NCBI RefSeq assembly: GCF_051622035.1
Contig: NC_135358.1
Coordinates: 8,101,001 to 8,165,000 of the forward strand
DNA: 64,000 nucleotides
Source of the DNA: Arctopsyche grandis
Taxonomy: Eukaryota > Arthropoda > Insecta > Trichoptera > Hydropsychidae
Direction: 5' to 3'
Position numbers and translations under genes: made by a program. This document shows positions 51,772-64,000 of this stretch, one piece after another; position 1 is the stretch's first letter; the number at the start of each line of letters is the position of its first letter. The notes below the pieces were generated by a model. It saw only the letters and a list, made by a program, of their open reading frames with translations, ran no database searches and was not told where the DNA came from.

Positions 51772-52108
51772 TGTTGCGTAGGGGTGGGTGGAGGCTCCAA
51801 GTAAAAGGCCAACAGTCGTCTCACAGCATTTATTGATGATTAAGGATTAAGGATGATTATTGAATGACATGATATCGCCTACGTACCGCCTTATAAAGGG
51901 TAGATCTCTCAGGACGTCTAATCTGTTTACCTACTGTATAGTCACGTATTCGGATATGTATTCCCACGGTATGAGAAGTGCAATCATTGTTTAGCTTTAA
52001 TGCACTTAGCTTGTCGCTAATCCTTACCCCGGTCACACGGTCTCTCAGGACGCTACCCGGTCTAATCCGATCGCAATCACTCGGCGGCTCTGTTTAGTAT
52101 ACGTTACA
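51772..52108 (-). mobile_element. Solo LTR, probably Ty3/gypsy-type
   Basis: The 337-bp unit begins TGTTGCGTAGG and ends ACGTTACA on the plus strand, flanked by ATAT on both sides (51768-51771 and 52109-52112). On the minus strand it has a TATAAGG box and an AATAAA in the right order, so the LTR is in reverse orientation. No internal region remains; recombination between two LTRs is the usual cause. Confidence 0.7.
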
Positions 52109-52980
52109 ATATCATAAAAATGATAAAGTCGGTAAATTTTGAACCGACTCCACAGCCATGGTAAAAATGATAAAAATAACAAAATCAGGTCTCAAATCAA
52201 CTTCTATGGCAACAACGGTTTTGTGACGTTCGTAAATTTCCTCACTCGCTCTCAATACGTAATAAATGCGGTTTTTTTTTTCTGTTTTGTTTTTGGCAGT
52301 TCGCTCATAAGTTGGTCATTCGAATGAAATTTCCGCTCACCTTGCCATCGGCGATTTCATGACCAAATTTCGAGCCGAACGCCGAGTTCGGAGCGCTCCT
52401 GAAGAGGCTGCAGCGGAAAGGTCAAGGCGGAAGCGAGAGAGGAAGTGGTGCGCGCGCGGAAACCGCACAGTGAAATTCGAGAAAAACCGGACGATCCGAT
52501 TTTCCGAGCAGGTGCGAGAAAATGGTGAGCCAAGATGGTGTCCACCGCGAGTGGAGAAGGGCCTGCAGGTGTATATCATACACACCAGAGCAAGATGGAG
52601 ATCGCCTCTGGCCACTGTCCAACACTGGCCACCGTTCTGTCGGCCAGTGCTCGCGCCACCGGCCGCGCACACGCACGCGCTTACCACTCCTTACCTCAAC
52701 ACGCGCTTTACCGACAGTTTGCGCGCGCGCGCGCTCGCACCACCAACCCAACACCACCCCCTCACACTCAGCGGGCAGCTTTTACAATTCGCTCGCACCC
52801 TTTGCTCGATGAAAGGCCGCTCCAGCTGGTCGGTGAGGTTCATTTTTTTATATCATATTCCTACTTAAACACACACTAAAACATTCCCGTCGATACAATT
52901 TTCGCGTTTAATTCTGTGCAATTTATTTCCCCCCACCCCCACCCCCCATCTCTTCTTCTTCTTCATATATCATATACGTG

Positions 52981-52991
52981 TGAGTGAGTGA

Positions 52992-53022
<31 letters not shown>
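52981..53022. repeat. GAGT/GT microsatellite
   Basis: GAGTGAGTGAGTGAGT passes into a run of about eleven GT units. Confidence 0.95.
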
Positions 53023-53026
<4 letters not shown>

Positions 53027-53544
53027 TACCGGTATTTTCGGTCTAAAAACGTAATGTGTCTTATCTGTGAAAGTTTAAAAACTGTTCAAGCGAAGGTGAA
53101 AGAGATATGTGCGCTGCTCGAATAGATGTGAGCACATACATATACATAAATATATATAATATATACAAACGAGCGCACGCTACAGCCCAATGTTAAATTT
53201 TGATTCGAGCTTTCGAAAAGAAAATAAACTTTTTGTACGTATTTATGAATTGTTATTGATTGCGACAGATTCGAAGTGCATTTAGATCGCAGAGAGATCG
53301 TCTCGAGAGCCGGGTTGCAACTGCGCTGCATAAAACCCCGTGCGCCCACGCGAAATGCCAACGCGCCTATGTAAAATACACTTTATTATCGATTTATATT
53401 TATTCATGCAAACCTGCACTCGGAATCGTTCGGATAAAAGCGGCCAGATGGATAATGTATTATCTATGTGTGCGTGTAAAGTTGACGACGTCCCGGTGGC
53501 GAGCTCTTCCTCTTTTGCCTCGGTGGGTGACATCTGAAGGGACC

Positions 53545-53720
53545 TTTGGAGCTTTTGATCGGTGGTCAAATGGAGGTGGGTTCAAGTCCTAAAAGCAGTG
53601 CACCAGCCTCGCGACCTCAAGCCTCCGGCTCACCGGGATTTCCCCGTTAGCTGGTGCGGCCAGTTCACCATTGGTGATTGTCCCCCTTCTTCCCCTGTTT
53701 AGTGCTGGTGGCGCCTCCCT
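53545..53720 (+). mobile_element. Possible SINE with GC-rich body
   Basis: A B-box match (GGTTCAAGTCC) at about 53579 is followed by a GC-rich body (CTCACCGGGATTTCCCCGTT). There is no second copy in this window, so the assignment is weak. Confidence 0.25.
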
Positions 53721-54500
53721 GGACCGTCGCCTCGCAGGGGCGTCTCCAGGGCGGTGCGGGACGCTCGGTGCGGACGGCTCGGTTTTCCTGCTGTCCCGGT
53801 CCCTCACTCCGTTTGACATTTTTCCGACGTCACCTGAAGAATCTCACCAAACTGGTTGGCGCACAACAGCGGCCGCATTAGTAGTGCGTGTCGCTCTGTT
53901 AACCCTTTCGCTTCTAAAGTGTGACACGCCGAGCGCGCGTGCTCTCCGCCGACGGACGTTCGCTGCTTTTTTTTGTCGTTTGTCAAAATCTTTCGGATCG
54001 ATCATCGAAATATTTATATGAAAAGTTTGTTTGTTTGTTTTGAAATTGCCGAGTTGGGCCGGGGTGCACACAAAGGCGGCGGGGCATATATCTACATATG
54101 CACGTGAAATACGCGCGCCGCCGCTGCTGTACGAATTTACGTAAGAAACCAGCTGGTTGGCACTTAAACCCGTTTGTGCACCGGCTCTGGAGGGGGCCCT
54201 CTTCACCAGGTGTTGTTCAGGTGCCGAACCTCGCCGAGATTCCGGTAGCAGCGCCAACACTTGTAGAGACGACCTCTTGCGACACAATGGGTCCCGCAGT
54301 TTCGAAAGCCGCGGTTTTCGCGGCCGCGACGATGCTGGCTTTCGACTCGAAAAATCATCACGTGCATGGCATGGCGTTGGGTCGATTCCTAAAAATTCGC
54401 TCTGGAACGCTTTGAAAAGTGCATCTCGCGCGCTGCACTCGCCGTCGAGCGGGCGCCATGCGCGCGTCGAGCGCCAGGTCGAATTTTCCGGTCCCGTATA

Positions 54501-57420
54501 CTATGCTGCATACATACATAAATATATGCATGCATATGTATGTATGTTCAAAACCCAAAAATCGAGCATTGGTCTTTGTTTATCGCGTTTTTAAACCTTA
54601 AAATATTTCCAATCAATAATGCAAATATGACAGAAGTCAAATAAATGTACTTATTTTCATTTTGAATATGTCTGTATGATATTTACTTCAATATACTTAC
54701 TCAGATTTTGTTCTTATCAAACTGTTTATTTTAGTTTAAACGTGATAATTTATGGATGTGTATAAATCACATACGAGCGTACAAACATACATATTTTCCG
54801 CCGAACAAAAATATATACATATGTATATACGTCGAACGATTCGCGTTTTATCGAATTTCAGAATATCTGAATATTTCTTGTCTAGTTGGTATTATTTTTG
54901 ATTTTTAAATGGTTTTTATTATTACTAATACATCTTATATCTATTTTAATAGCTACTGATCTACTGATCATTTTCTATTTTACCGTTTTATTTTTTTGTT
55001 AGTAATTATAGTTTTGTCGCATTTTAATATATTAACATTTTTGTTATTGTTTCCTATTATGCTATACATTAGTATAGCATAATAGGAAAACAATCACAAA
55101 AACCTATTTACAATTCTTATAAATGCTCGTAATACATTTTATACATAATATTAACTTGGCTTTCTAAAATCAACGATCTGAAGCAGATTATGTTTAGGTA
55201 ATCTGTGTTTGTACTCACATATATACATATATATTATTATTATAGAGTATAGACACCTTATTGTATGATTGGTATTGGGATACAAAACATATATAAAAAA
55301 TGTTTTACACGGTAAAATAATTATTTCACGTGGTAAAACCATTAAAAAAATATAGTAAGAATCGATTTCCAAACGTTTTTTTTAATATTTTTAATGTGTG
55401 TTAATGTTTTAAAAATCTATTACATTATATATTACAAAATATTACATACATATATACATATGTACAAAAACACATTTTTTAATATGTATACAAGCTCTTA
55501 TTCAAGCAGATGAGAAATTAAGAAATTCGTCAAGTCGAGTTGAGTCGAGGAAACGAACATCGGTCGAACGGAGTAGACCGATTATTAATTGAATATATTT
55601 AAATTAATAACTATTCACGAATATTAAAATAATTATAAATGAATGTATCATACATATTTTTTACTTTATCTATGTTTTTTTTGGGTGGAAAAAAATCATT
55701 AAGATTTAAGTGTAATTTTTATTATCTTTGCGGATAAATCTTAATTTCAATATACTATTTACTATAACAATGTCCCAACATAATATATATTTCATTTAAT
55801 AATTATGAATAGTCAATTATTTTTTATATCATATTATAATACTGTATTTAATTTAAGTATGGAATTTCTTATTAAAGATGTGTATGAATAACAAAATTCA
55901 AACACATGCATGCGGAAATTCAATTTCATATATGCATTTTCGTCTGTTGAAATAATAACCGGATGTATCTTAGTTCTATGAAACGTTTAAATAAGGAATA
56001 CGCCTTTTGCAATATTATATTTCAGTTCGGATAAGCATCAACCGATGTATGTATGTATGTTTGTATGCAATGTATCGATTTAAATCATACGTGTATATAT
56101 ATGGTTGTATAGAATATAATCAAGGATTTTATTTATATTTAGTTTGCATAATTCGATGATAACTTATATGATTGCATTTAATTGATGACGCACAGATAAG
56201 AGCTTCAGTCGTAGATCGTACTTTATTGTCGTTTCGTTTTCACGAAGGTCGACATTCCACGGCGAGATCTGCAGAAAAGAGTTATTAAATAAAGCTTGCG
56301 GTTTTCGAGCTTGTGTAATTTTCGCATCTTGCCCGGTGCCATCGGACATTTTTTTCAAATTTGAAATTCACGGTATTTAAAAGTTGACGAGACGAACGTG
56401 TGTTTTATTGCGTTATTAAAAATCAATCGGCGTAAATTGATTGAAAATATGTATAGATTCAATTAACATACGCGATTACCATTAATGTTAAATAAGATAT
56501 AATTTATAAATTTATCGCACTGAGGTAACGTGGATTGAATGAATGCCTGCCTGCCTGTGCGGAAAATATTTAAGTAAACGTGTATGCATTAATATTTTGA
56601 TCGATTGCAATTATAAAGTAGTCGTCCGGCGATAGAATGCGAATAAATGTGTGTCAGCTACCTAAATAGTTTGATTATTTTCAAATAAATAATGTAATTT
56701 TGTCGCAAAAAAAATAGTGACCCGCTTACATCTATAATTGCGCAATTTATAGCCTAATAAATTTCGCGGCTTAAACCAATTTGATGCTTTTCATTATGTC
56801 AATATATAAATATATGTATTAGAAGTATATTGAAAGTCATCTGAATTGGGGTCGATTACTCAATGTAATATAAACTTAATTTTGACATAATGTGAATACT
56901 TTTCGTGTTTAATTCCGAATATTACATATGTATGTCCAGCTAGGTGATGGATTTATTCACGTCGGTACATATTATTTTGTAGAATTTGAGGTTTGAAATT
57001 TTGAAACTCAATTAAATTTCATCAGAACAGAACGTCGGTTACTCCGCATTACTTAACGGCAAAAACATAATTGAAAACAAACCCGGAACACATTTACAAC
57101 TTCTTAAATTAAATTTCTCATACTGTAATATCATTTTAATCTTGCTCGTGTGAAAATAATTTGAATATAAATTAGCTTTCCTTATTTTATAAATATAGGA
57201 AAACCTACATGAATGTGGGTATTTGATGAAAGTAAATACAAAGAATTGGTTTCGTTAATATTTAATGTAGTGATTGAAATATATGAATATATTATAAGCA
57301 CAGAAATTCACACACACACACACACACACCTGTCTGAATTTTCATTGTTAATGCATTTTAAAGTGAATAAAAATAATTTTTCAGTGAGTGTAATTGAATT
57401 GTGAAGTTTTAAAAGTGAGG
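54501..57420. other. AT-rich stretch, no gene seen
   Basis: The region has many TATG/TACA short repeats and no ORF with recognisable content. It may be intron or intergenic DNA between the CpG-rich block and the exon at 57421. Confidence 0.4.
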
Positions 57421-57511
57421 ATGTCGAACGAAAGAACTAGTAAGAGAATATATCCGAAGGGGGTCCACCCCGAGTGAGATTGTTCAGCTAAGCTGGAGAC
57501 ATGACCCACGG
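57421..57511 (+). CDS. Candidate 5' exon of an unidentified plus-strand gene
   Basis: The sequence GAGACATGACCCACG is followed by a strong donor GTAAGTC at 57512. The exon would encode only MTH plus one base from 57502; an upstream ATG at 57421 opens a four-codon uORF (ATGTCGAACGAAAGAACTAG). The rest of the gene would lie beyond 64000 or in exons I cannot see. No family can be named. Confidence 0.35.
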
Positions 57512-57518
57512 TAAGTCA

Positions 57519-59578
57519 TCACAAAATTTGCTTGATCGATTTGGTAATTGTGAAAATGTATCCGAATGAAATTATGATGCGCGAAAAGAATCGGTAACAG
57601 ATTGAAAAACAATTGTGAAACTTCTGAACGTGTTGATTTGTGTAAGTTTCTTAAATAATTATACTAAAATCGAATCGGATCGTTCGTCACTCGTTAAACT
57701 GGTTTATTTAAAATAATATCACGACTGCTTCAAATAGATTATAAACAATTATAATACGTTTTAAACTGGATTTATGGTTGAATAACAAAGCTAAAATTAG
57801 ATCAAAGTCGAAATAGATTGATTTATTTATGAATTAAACGTGCAATTAACTTTTATTGCTGCGTTCGACGACTAGATGAGCTTTTTTTCCCCAATTGAAA
57901 AAGTACGTTGCGTATTCGACACTACTCTCGTTTGGAATTTTAGCACTTTTCGGAAAAGTGATGGTCTTCTGAGGCTTGAGAGGACCCCGAAGTCGTGCGG
58001 GCCATAAGGTTTAAAGTCCCTGCGTTACAGTACGACCGATGGAATGCCGTCGTACAACTAGCACTATCTGCATACGGACAGCTTTTTATATGTGCGATGT
58101 ATTTGACGCTATTTCTTTTCGAACTGTTCTCAATTTTGCCTCTACGTCGCATTCTGCACTGCACTGCTCACTGCATTTTCGACATGACCCAAAAGTGCAC
58201 TCCCGTACACACAAAAAAATAAAAACAAAGAGAAACCGTCAACTCGCACCTTCACACATCTGCACGGTTAGTTTAATTATTGAATCAATTAAATGTAAAT
58301 ATATCTAATAGTAATTTATTCGCGAAAGGTCACCGGCGCTATTTATATATACACACACACACACACACACACATATTGTACGTATATCCTCGTTCTAAAT
58401 TTCAACATCGAGTAAATCGAAATTGTATTTATATACGGCGGTATAAAAAAGCGTATTGCTTCATTTGCATTCTGTGATTTTTTTTCAGTTTTGTATTATT
58501 TGGGCGATTCTTGTGGGTCGATGCCCTATTCACAGCCGCTGTGAATTCCAGGCATTGAAGATTTTCCTATGTGTGATCTTTGATATGAAAAGTGTGCGTT
58601 GGAAGTGTGATTGTGCTGGTGAATTGGGGTGGAAATTTGATCGAAATAGCCACATTGGACACAATGCGAAGTGGTCGGCGAGAGAGCGCCAGCAGTTATG
58701 CTGTGAAAGTATTCACCGACGAAAGGAGAGGGGCATATCTGGCAGGAGACAAGAAGCATGAGGCAAGAGGCAAGGCCGCGCAGCATCAGAATTGGGCCAC
58801 CAGAGGCTGATCCCCCAATTCAAGCACTTCCGCCGTCACTTGCTGCCACTGCTGGCCACTGACACCTCGCTGCTACCGCACTTTCGACTGTGGATTCGTT
58901 TTTTTTTATTTTTATTATTCTTTCTTGCAATCGACGTGCATGTGTAGATAGATTGATGGTATCCTCTGGTGGTAGTGTTTGTTGGACGACAGTCAGGATT
59001 TTGCAATCGCCTTGAAACGACGAACGGACTAGGGCTCGGGCAGGTGAACGAGTCGCCGACGAAGGCCATAGAAATATGATATGAACAATAATAACACACA
59101 TATATCTGTCGACCGGATAAAAATAAAATATTGTCTACTCTTGCTTCTGTGGTTTCACTGGCGAAGTTGGAATTGCTCAACGCTAACTGTTGCCGTTCAT
59201 TCCGTATGGGTGGTTGGGTTTTTCTCGTCGGTGCAACCGAACCGCTTTGGTTCGCTCGGAAGCGAGGAATTGAAAATGTTTTGATGTGAATTTGAATAGC
59301 AAACCTTTCAACTGGTATTTAGACAGAAAAAATATGTGCAGGTAGACCATTGCTAATTCTCAGACCGCGAATTATTAATTCGATCTCCCCTATTATTAAG
59401 CTTCGATATATCTCCGAACCGTATAATTCAGCCAGTTTAAATTATTGAAATCAAAACAAAAGTATAATTTTATTTTACATACAATTTTAATGCGAGTTCT
59501 TTTGTTTTGAATAGTTTTATTCAACTTACGGAAGACATTGTATTATATTGAAAATTTGAACATATTTATAATACATAC
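57519..59578. other. Possible intron with microsatellites
   Basis: A CA tract lies just upstream at 57309-57330 and another at 58352-58374. A moderately GC-rich patch at 58500-59060 has ORFs on both strands without recognisable domains. Confidence 0.35.
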
Positions 59579-60810
59579 CAGTGGCGTATTGGACAAGGAC
59601 CAGGCTAGTCCCCCAAAATGTTTTTCTTAAAATTTGAAAATTTCAACAATTCAAATATGTAACAATAAATCTAAATCGTTGTCTATATTGATATTATTCA
59701 CGCAGATAGAAACCGGAATCGATCCTTCTTGAGGTAGTGGTAGTGGTGGTGGATTGTTATGGTATAGTCCGCCGCGTCGTTCGCTTGTACCGCTCACCGT
59801 CTCAATTCTGTTTCCTTCGCTGCACTGGCGAATCGTCATATGAGCCGTTATATTTGAAAGTGACAAAAGTTCAATTTTCATTTCCAAAAACACTATTTCT
59901 GTTTGACTTTATTCACAAATTGTTATAATTTATTTTAATTCGATATGTTTAGAATATCGGAAAAGCTGAGTAAATGTATTATAGGCCACCAATATTTCTA
60001 AATATTGTAAAACGCAAAATATTATATTTAATGTTTTGCGAAAAATTTCTCGAAATGAAGAATAGTGGATGCCACTTTCGAATATAACGGCTCATATACA
60101 TATAGGTGTTCCGTCGAAGATAAGACATGTAATAGTTTCTTCAAGCATTTTCACTAAGAATATTCTGATTTGTTTGATAGACATCAAACATCATTCTGAA
60201 GTTTTTTGTTTTGTTAAAATAACACATACACGAAACTTTTTAAGTAAAAAATGGAAAGGGACTCGGCTCGCGAACCGATTCCCTCAGAACAAATCAGTGC
60301 GGAAACTAATATAAATAGGCCTTGGAATGTTGCATTCTCGATCGATCGTTCGACAAATCATTCAGAATATTAAATATTAAAGACAAACAAGATGTTAATA
60401 TTAAGAGAGGCAGGCTACTTAGGATATACCTGTTATATTCCATCCACTGTAGGACGACAGGTAAAACGCACTGCTGTCCCTTATACCGCTTCTCGACCAA
60501 CAGCATTTCGTACAGACAACACACGAAACAACTTTGTACTTGCGAAATGCTTATTGATCGAGATGAGGTGCGAGGGACAGCATGTGAGTTTTATGATGTG
60601 CCTTATAACGCTTCTTGACCAATAGTATTTCAATATAACATTGTACTTGATCAAGATGGGGTGTGAGGGACAGCATGTGAATTTTACCCGAGTGGATGGA
60701 CACAAAAATGGAAAATTATACTTCAAGACAGATTGTTGTAATTAAAAAAAATAGTACTATTTTTTTGCCCACACCTATTCCCATGTTTTAAAAGTCATGG
60801 CACGCCACTG
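59579..60810. mobile_element. hAT-type non-autonomous DNA transposon
   Basis: The ends are CAGTGGCGTATTGG and, inverted, CAGTGGCGTGCCATG. They are flanked by 8-bp sequences ATACATAC (59571-59578) and TTACATAC (60811-60818), matching at 7 of 8 positions as expected for hAT insertions. The 1.2 kb interior has no complete transposase. It contains a pair of inverted segments (59838-59865 and 60073-60100, sharing ATGAGCCGTTATATT) and a local duplication at 60478-60690. Confidence 0.72.
60478..60690 (+). repeat. Local tandem duplication, about 110 bp
   Basis: CTTATACCGCTTCTCGACCAA, then TTGTACTTG, GATCGAGATGAGGTG and AGGGACAGCATGTGAGTTTT recur as CTTATAACGCTTCTTGACCAA, then TTGTACTTG, GATCAAGATGGGGTG and AGGGACAGCATGTGAATTTT. 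Confidence 0.75.
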
Positions 60811-60861
60811 TTACATACTATTAAAAAGTTTAATTCATAATACATAGTTTGATATATTTTA

Positions 60862-60957
60862 TCTATATATATAAAATTTAATGTATGTTTGTTTGTCTAT
60901 CTGTCTGTTTGTCTGTCTGTTTGTCTGTCTGTTTGTCTGTCTGTTTGTCTGTCTGTT

Positions 60958-61004
<47 letters not shown>

Positions 61005-61130
61005 GAGTCTCGTATAGGCTCCTAAACTACTCAACCGATTACGATGGAACTTTCAGGATTTGTTGTATGCATGTCCGGGAAGATTACTGTAAAAAAAACG
61101 GGAAAAAACCTCTTAATAATAATATTCGTA
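60862..61130 (+). mobile_element. Helitron-like 5' terminus with (TCTG)n microsatellite
   Basis: TCTATATATATAAAATTTAA, then a GTTTGTCTGTCT array (60893-61005), then GTCTCGTATAGGCTCCTAAA and CTACTCAACCGATTACGATG is the 5' start of a common insect Helitron group (TC at the extreme end). No Rep/helicase sequence follows, and the 3' limit is unclear. Confidence 0.6.
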
Positions 61131-64000
61131 ATTAATTAGTTTATTACTACCAGCGGAAACCTATAATTAGTCTTTTGTTATGTACTTTATTATTTGTTCT
61201 GTTTTGAAATAAAGACTGTTGGTTTTCCTTAAATAAAATAAAAAAAATTACGATTTTACCGACGCGAAAGTATGAAGCGCCATTGTGTAGTCAAGGAAAT
61301 GTGTTTGTTGGTAACCACGTTAACAGGTTGGTTTATGACGACACGGCGTCTAAGAGACGCCACTCCACGGTGTTGAGTTCCAACTATCACTTGAAACGGG
61401 AATTGTATGTGTTATTGTGGCATTGCAACGCATGCCGTGTCCAACTAGTAAGATATAATATTATACATTATCATCAACCAACCGGAAGTGCAATACAATT
61501 AAAATTTATGTAAGCGAAACATTTCTCGGAAAATCACTCTGTCAAAATTGATAATGAAATTCAAACGAATTTCCACCAATCAGAAACGGTACTTCATTGT
61601 TATAGTTGTTTTTTTTTTTTTACTTTCTGATTTCGTTTACGTTTTCCTTATGAGCGTTTCAATTATTTTCATTCATTTCATTCGAAATACCATAAACGGA
61701 TGTGTGTGTGTGTGTGTGTGTGCCTTCTTTGGAACTCAATCTACCCACATTGAAGCGTTTCGAATTTATAGAAAAATACCACTATTTAGTGGTTTGTTCA
61801 GTACGGAGCCGTTTCAACGGTTCTAATCAGGATTTGAGCCATCGACTGATTAGATGTATGTATGTATGTAGATGTCGGAAGGGTTGCCTAAGACGATTTT
61901 CAAATTGTGTCGCGCGTGATTGGGGTCCAGAACAGGGTTTGGTCATCTCGGTGCCGGATGTGGTGGGTGAGGGGGCACTTCCGTGTGCCGCGCACAACCG
62001 ACAAACGCCACATTCGAAATGAAAACATTAAATGGAAATCTGATACGGTCATTAGCGGCCACCTCGCCATCAACTGATACACACTCCGAGAGCTTTTTTG
62101 CTACGGTGTTACCGACTGAATTGGTAGGAATGTGGCCCGGCCAGTTTTTATCCAATATTCGCTATATACTCGCGCGAGCGCGCGCGCGCGCGCAAGTGCG
62201 CCTCTGTATGTGTGTGTGTAACAGTAAACATGCATGTGTTTAAAAATATCGCATAAACAGACAAACACACGATCCAGTGTGTGTGTGTGTGTGTGTTCGT
62301 CTTGTTGAAATCTTATCACGATCGAGGAGCTCGAGTTTCGATTCGGTCAAAGGTTTTCCCCGTTGGAAGATTTTCCGGCGTGTCTGGCGACATTTTCCAT
62401 CTACTCGATTCGGTGTGTTTTTTCGTTGAAATTATTTCTATGTGTTGTCGATGACTAATGCTGGAATGAATTCACATCCGAACCGTTCCGAGAACATTGA
62501 AAATACGCCGTTCGCAATTATGTATGTTGTTGTGAATACATTCGTCGAACGTTCAGAGGAAATGCAACGTTTTGTTGAATTATTTACCGAGTAGTTAATA
62601 TAGGTATATATGAGAGCTCGCAAAACAATTCTAAGATTGCATGTTGCATCAACCAATTACGGGGTTTTTAGCGTTAATTTTACCTCTGTTTATTTTTATA
62701 TCCTCATTCTTCGACAATGGAATTTTCCGAAATATCTCGCATTCTGTACTAATTCAATTCACACGCGGTGCTATCGGATGAAATGAGGCGTAGTTCCATT
62801 TTTAGACTCGTATAATAATATTTCTTAGTTTAAGGCTTCATTCGCTTGTTCAGTAGTTGTGAAAATTCTGTACTGAAAAACATTGAACATTTTCCAGGAA
62901 TCATTATTGATATATGTGGAAAATCATAATTCTGGAGGATTCGATCTTTTTTTCTTAGAACCAATTGGTACGTCTTTTCGTCTAAATATTTTGATAAACA
63001 GTTCCTGTTAATTGTTCGGAAAAATCTAGTTTTTCAATGAAACCATCTTACCATTTGCACGAAATCTGATTAATCTTTTCTTATTATTGTATCTCACTCT
63101 ACTTAAAATACTTTTATTTTTTACGCATTAGTTAAATTTATACAAATTGTTAAATACTCTAAGATACTTTAATAATCAGAAAGTTTTTTGAGGTTTACTG
63201 CACTTATTTTATTTTACTTAATACAAAAGATTGTAGCATTTTATTCAATAATTCACAGTAAAATTACTTTAACCCTTATTTTTACAATCATTATCACTAG
63301 TAGGCGTTTTAAAATATCTTCAAAAACTTCTTTCAAATATTGACTTTTTTTAAATATTTTAATCAAAAAAATATTTTTACATACATCTTAATATATAGGT
63401 ACATACATACATTATTATACAAAAAAAATTCCACGTGAAATTTATTTCATCGTATATTTTTGTAATTCCTTTTTTATTAATTTAGATCTTAACAATATTT
63501 CCCCACGTCTTGATCCATTTTTTTCTTGCTTTTCTGGCTTTAAATTTCTATTATTTGGTCATTTTTTAGTATTAAATGTGTATGTATGTATGTACATATA
63601 TCCCGTATGTACTATTATTCAATGCATTTTTTTCTTTGTTTTTATTTTATTTCATTGTTGTAATTTATTTTTAGAAACTTTTTTGGTATCAATGTTATAT
63701 TACAAATTGACATACGTTGTAATGCTGTTTGATTCTGTTTTTCAAAAAAAAAAAAAAGTACATACTTATGTCTTAGCTTAGAATTTCTTGCCGAATTGAA
63801 AATATCAGAATTGCTGTTTTACGATGTTTCATTTATTGTAATTTTATTTTATTTATTTAAATTCAATACAATACAAATCAAGTTAGTGATAAAAATTTAG
63901 AAAAATATAAATAAAATAAAAGAAACTACAACATGTTAAAAAATGTCTGGATAAATCGCATTTTAACTAATCAAACATATACTGCTCATTGCCCAGTCTG
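61131..64000. other. Intergenic or intronic, no gene seen
   Basis: It contains GT tracts at 61701-61722 and 62277-62296 and a GC alternation at about 62170-62192. ORFs on both strands carry no recognisable domain. Confidence 0.4.

Larger units (their letters stand above)
52330..54500. promoter_or_regulatory. CpG-rich block, probable promoter and 5' UTR region
   Basis: GC and CpG content are high for 2 kb amid AT-rich DNA. Long ORFs occur on both strands with skewed Arg/Pro/Ala content and no domains. A minus-strand ATGAAATCGCCGATGGCAAG followed by GTGAGC (52340/52339) looks like a short coding exon with a donor, but no downstream exon was found. This could be a bidirectional start region for genes outside the window. 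Confidence 0.4.

Noticed and set aside
52337-54594. Many overlapping ORFs of 60-169 codons
   Set aside because: They overlap on both strands in a CpG-rich block and have no recognisable domains. Only the short exon-donor candidate at 52340 was kept, as a weak note.

Overview
This 64 kb window comes from an insect nuclear genome. The genes are spliced with short AT-rich introns, the base composition is AT-rich with CpG-rich islands at several gene starts, and the protein set is animal. It includes Mad (the BMP/Dpp Smad), Hop/STIP1, a Costal-2-type kinesin of the Hedgehog pathway, a TMEM62-like protein and a TCAIM-like protein. Costal-2 points to an insect or close arthropod. I cannot fix the order from the sequence alone.

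Layout. Positions 1-2403 hold a large 3'-ward exon of a minus-strand CAP-Gly protein that runs off the window. Its likely promoter and first exon lie near 5330-5900, followed by a tandem array with a period of about 226 bp (6160-7990). Positions 8.3-12.4 kb are AT-rich and carry MITE, SINE and LINE remnants. Mad (minus, 3 coding exons, 447 aa) spans 13016-15878, with a GC-rich 5' region to about 16650. Two PIF/Harbinger elements follow (16814-18399 and 18937-19745), then LINE and MITE debris and a long TA repeat. Hop (minus, 6 exons, 541 aa) spans 23153-26115 and has heat-shock elements just upstream.

From 27478 to 31461 there is a non-coding LTR retrotransposon built largely of tandem repeats. 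The TMEM62-like gene (plus, 8 exons, 674 aa) spans 32218-34867. A small LTR (TRIM-like) element at 37090-38204 sits inside an older repeat. Costal-2 (plus, 6 exons, 1047 aa) spans 38985-42949 and faces the TCAIM-like gene (minus, 13 exons, 466 aa, 43478-45929) tail to tail.

From 46 kb to the end I found no complete gene. There are SINEs, MITEs, Helitron ends, a solo LTR (51772-52108), a CpG-rich block at 52.3-54.5 kb that looks like promoter or 5' UTR sequence, one likely 5' exon ending at 57511, and a hAT-type element at 59579-60810.

The recognised genes are not one pathway: Mad acts in BMP signalling, Costal-2 in Hedgehog signalling, Hop links Hsp70 and Hsp90, TMEM62 is a predicted membrane metallophosphoesterase, and TCAIM is a mitochondrial protein in vertebrates. 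Exon boundaries were worked out by hand from splice consensus, reading phase and recalled family homology. No database search was run.
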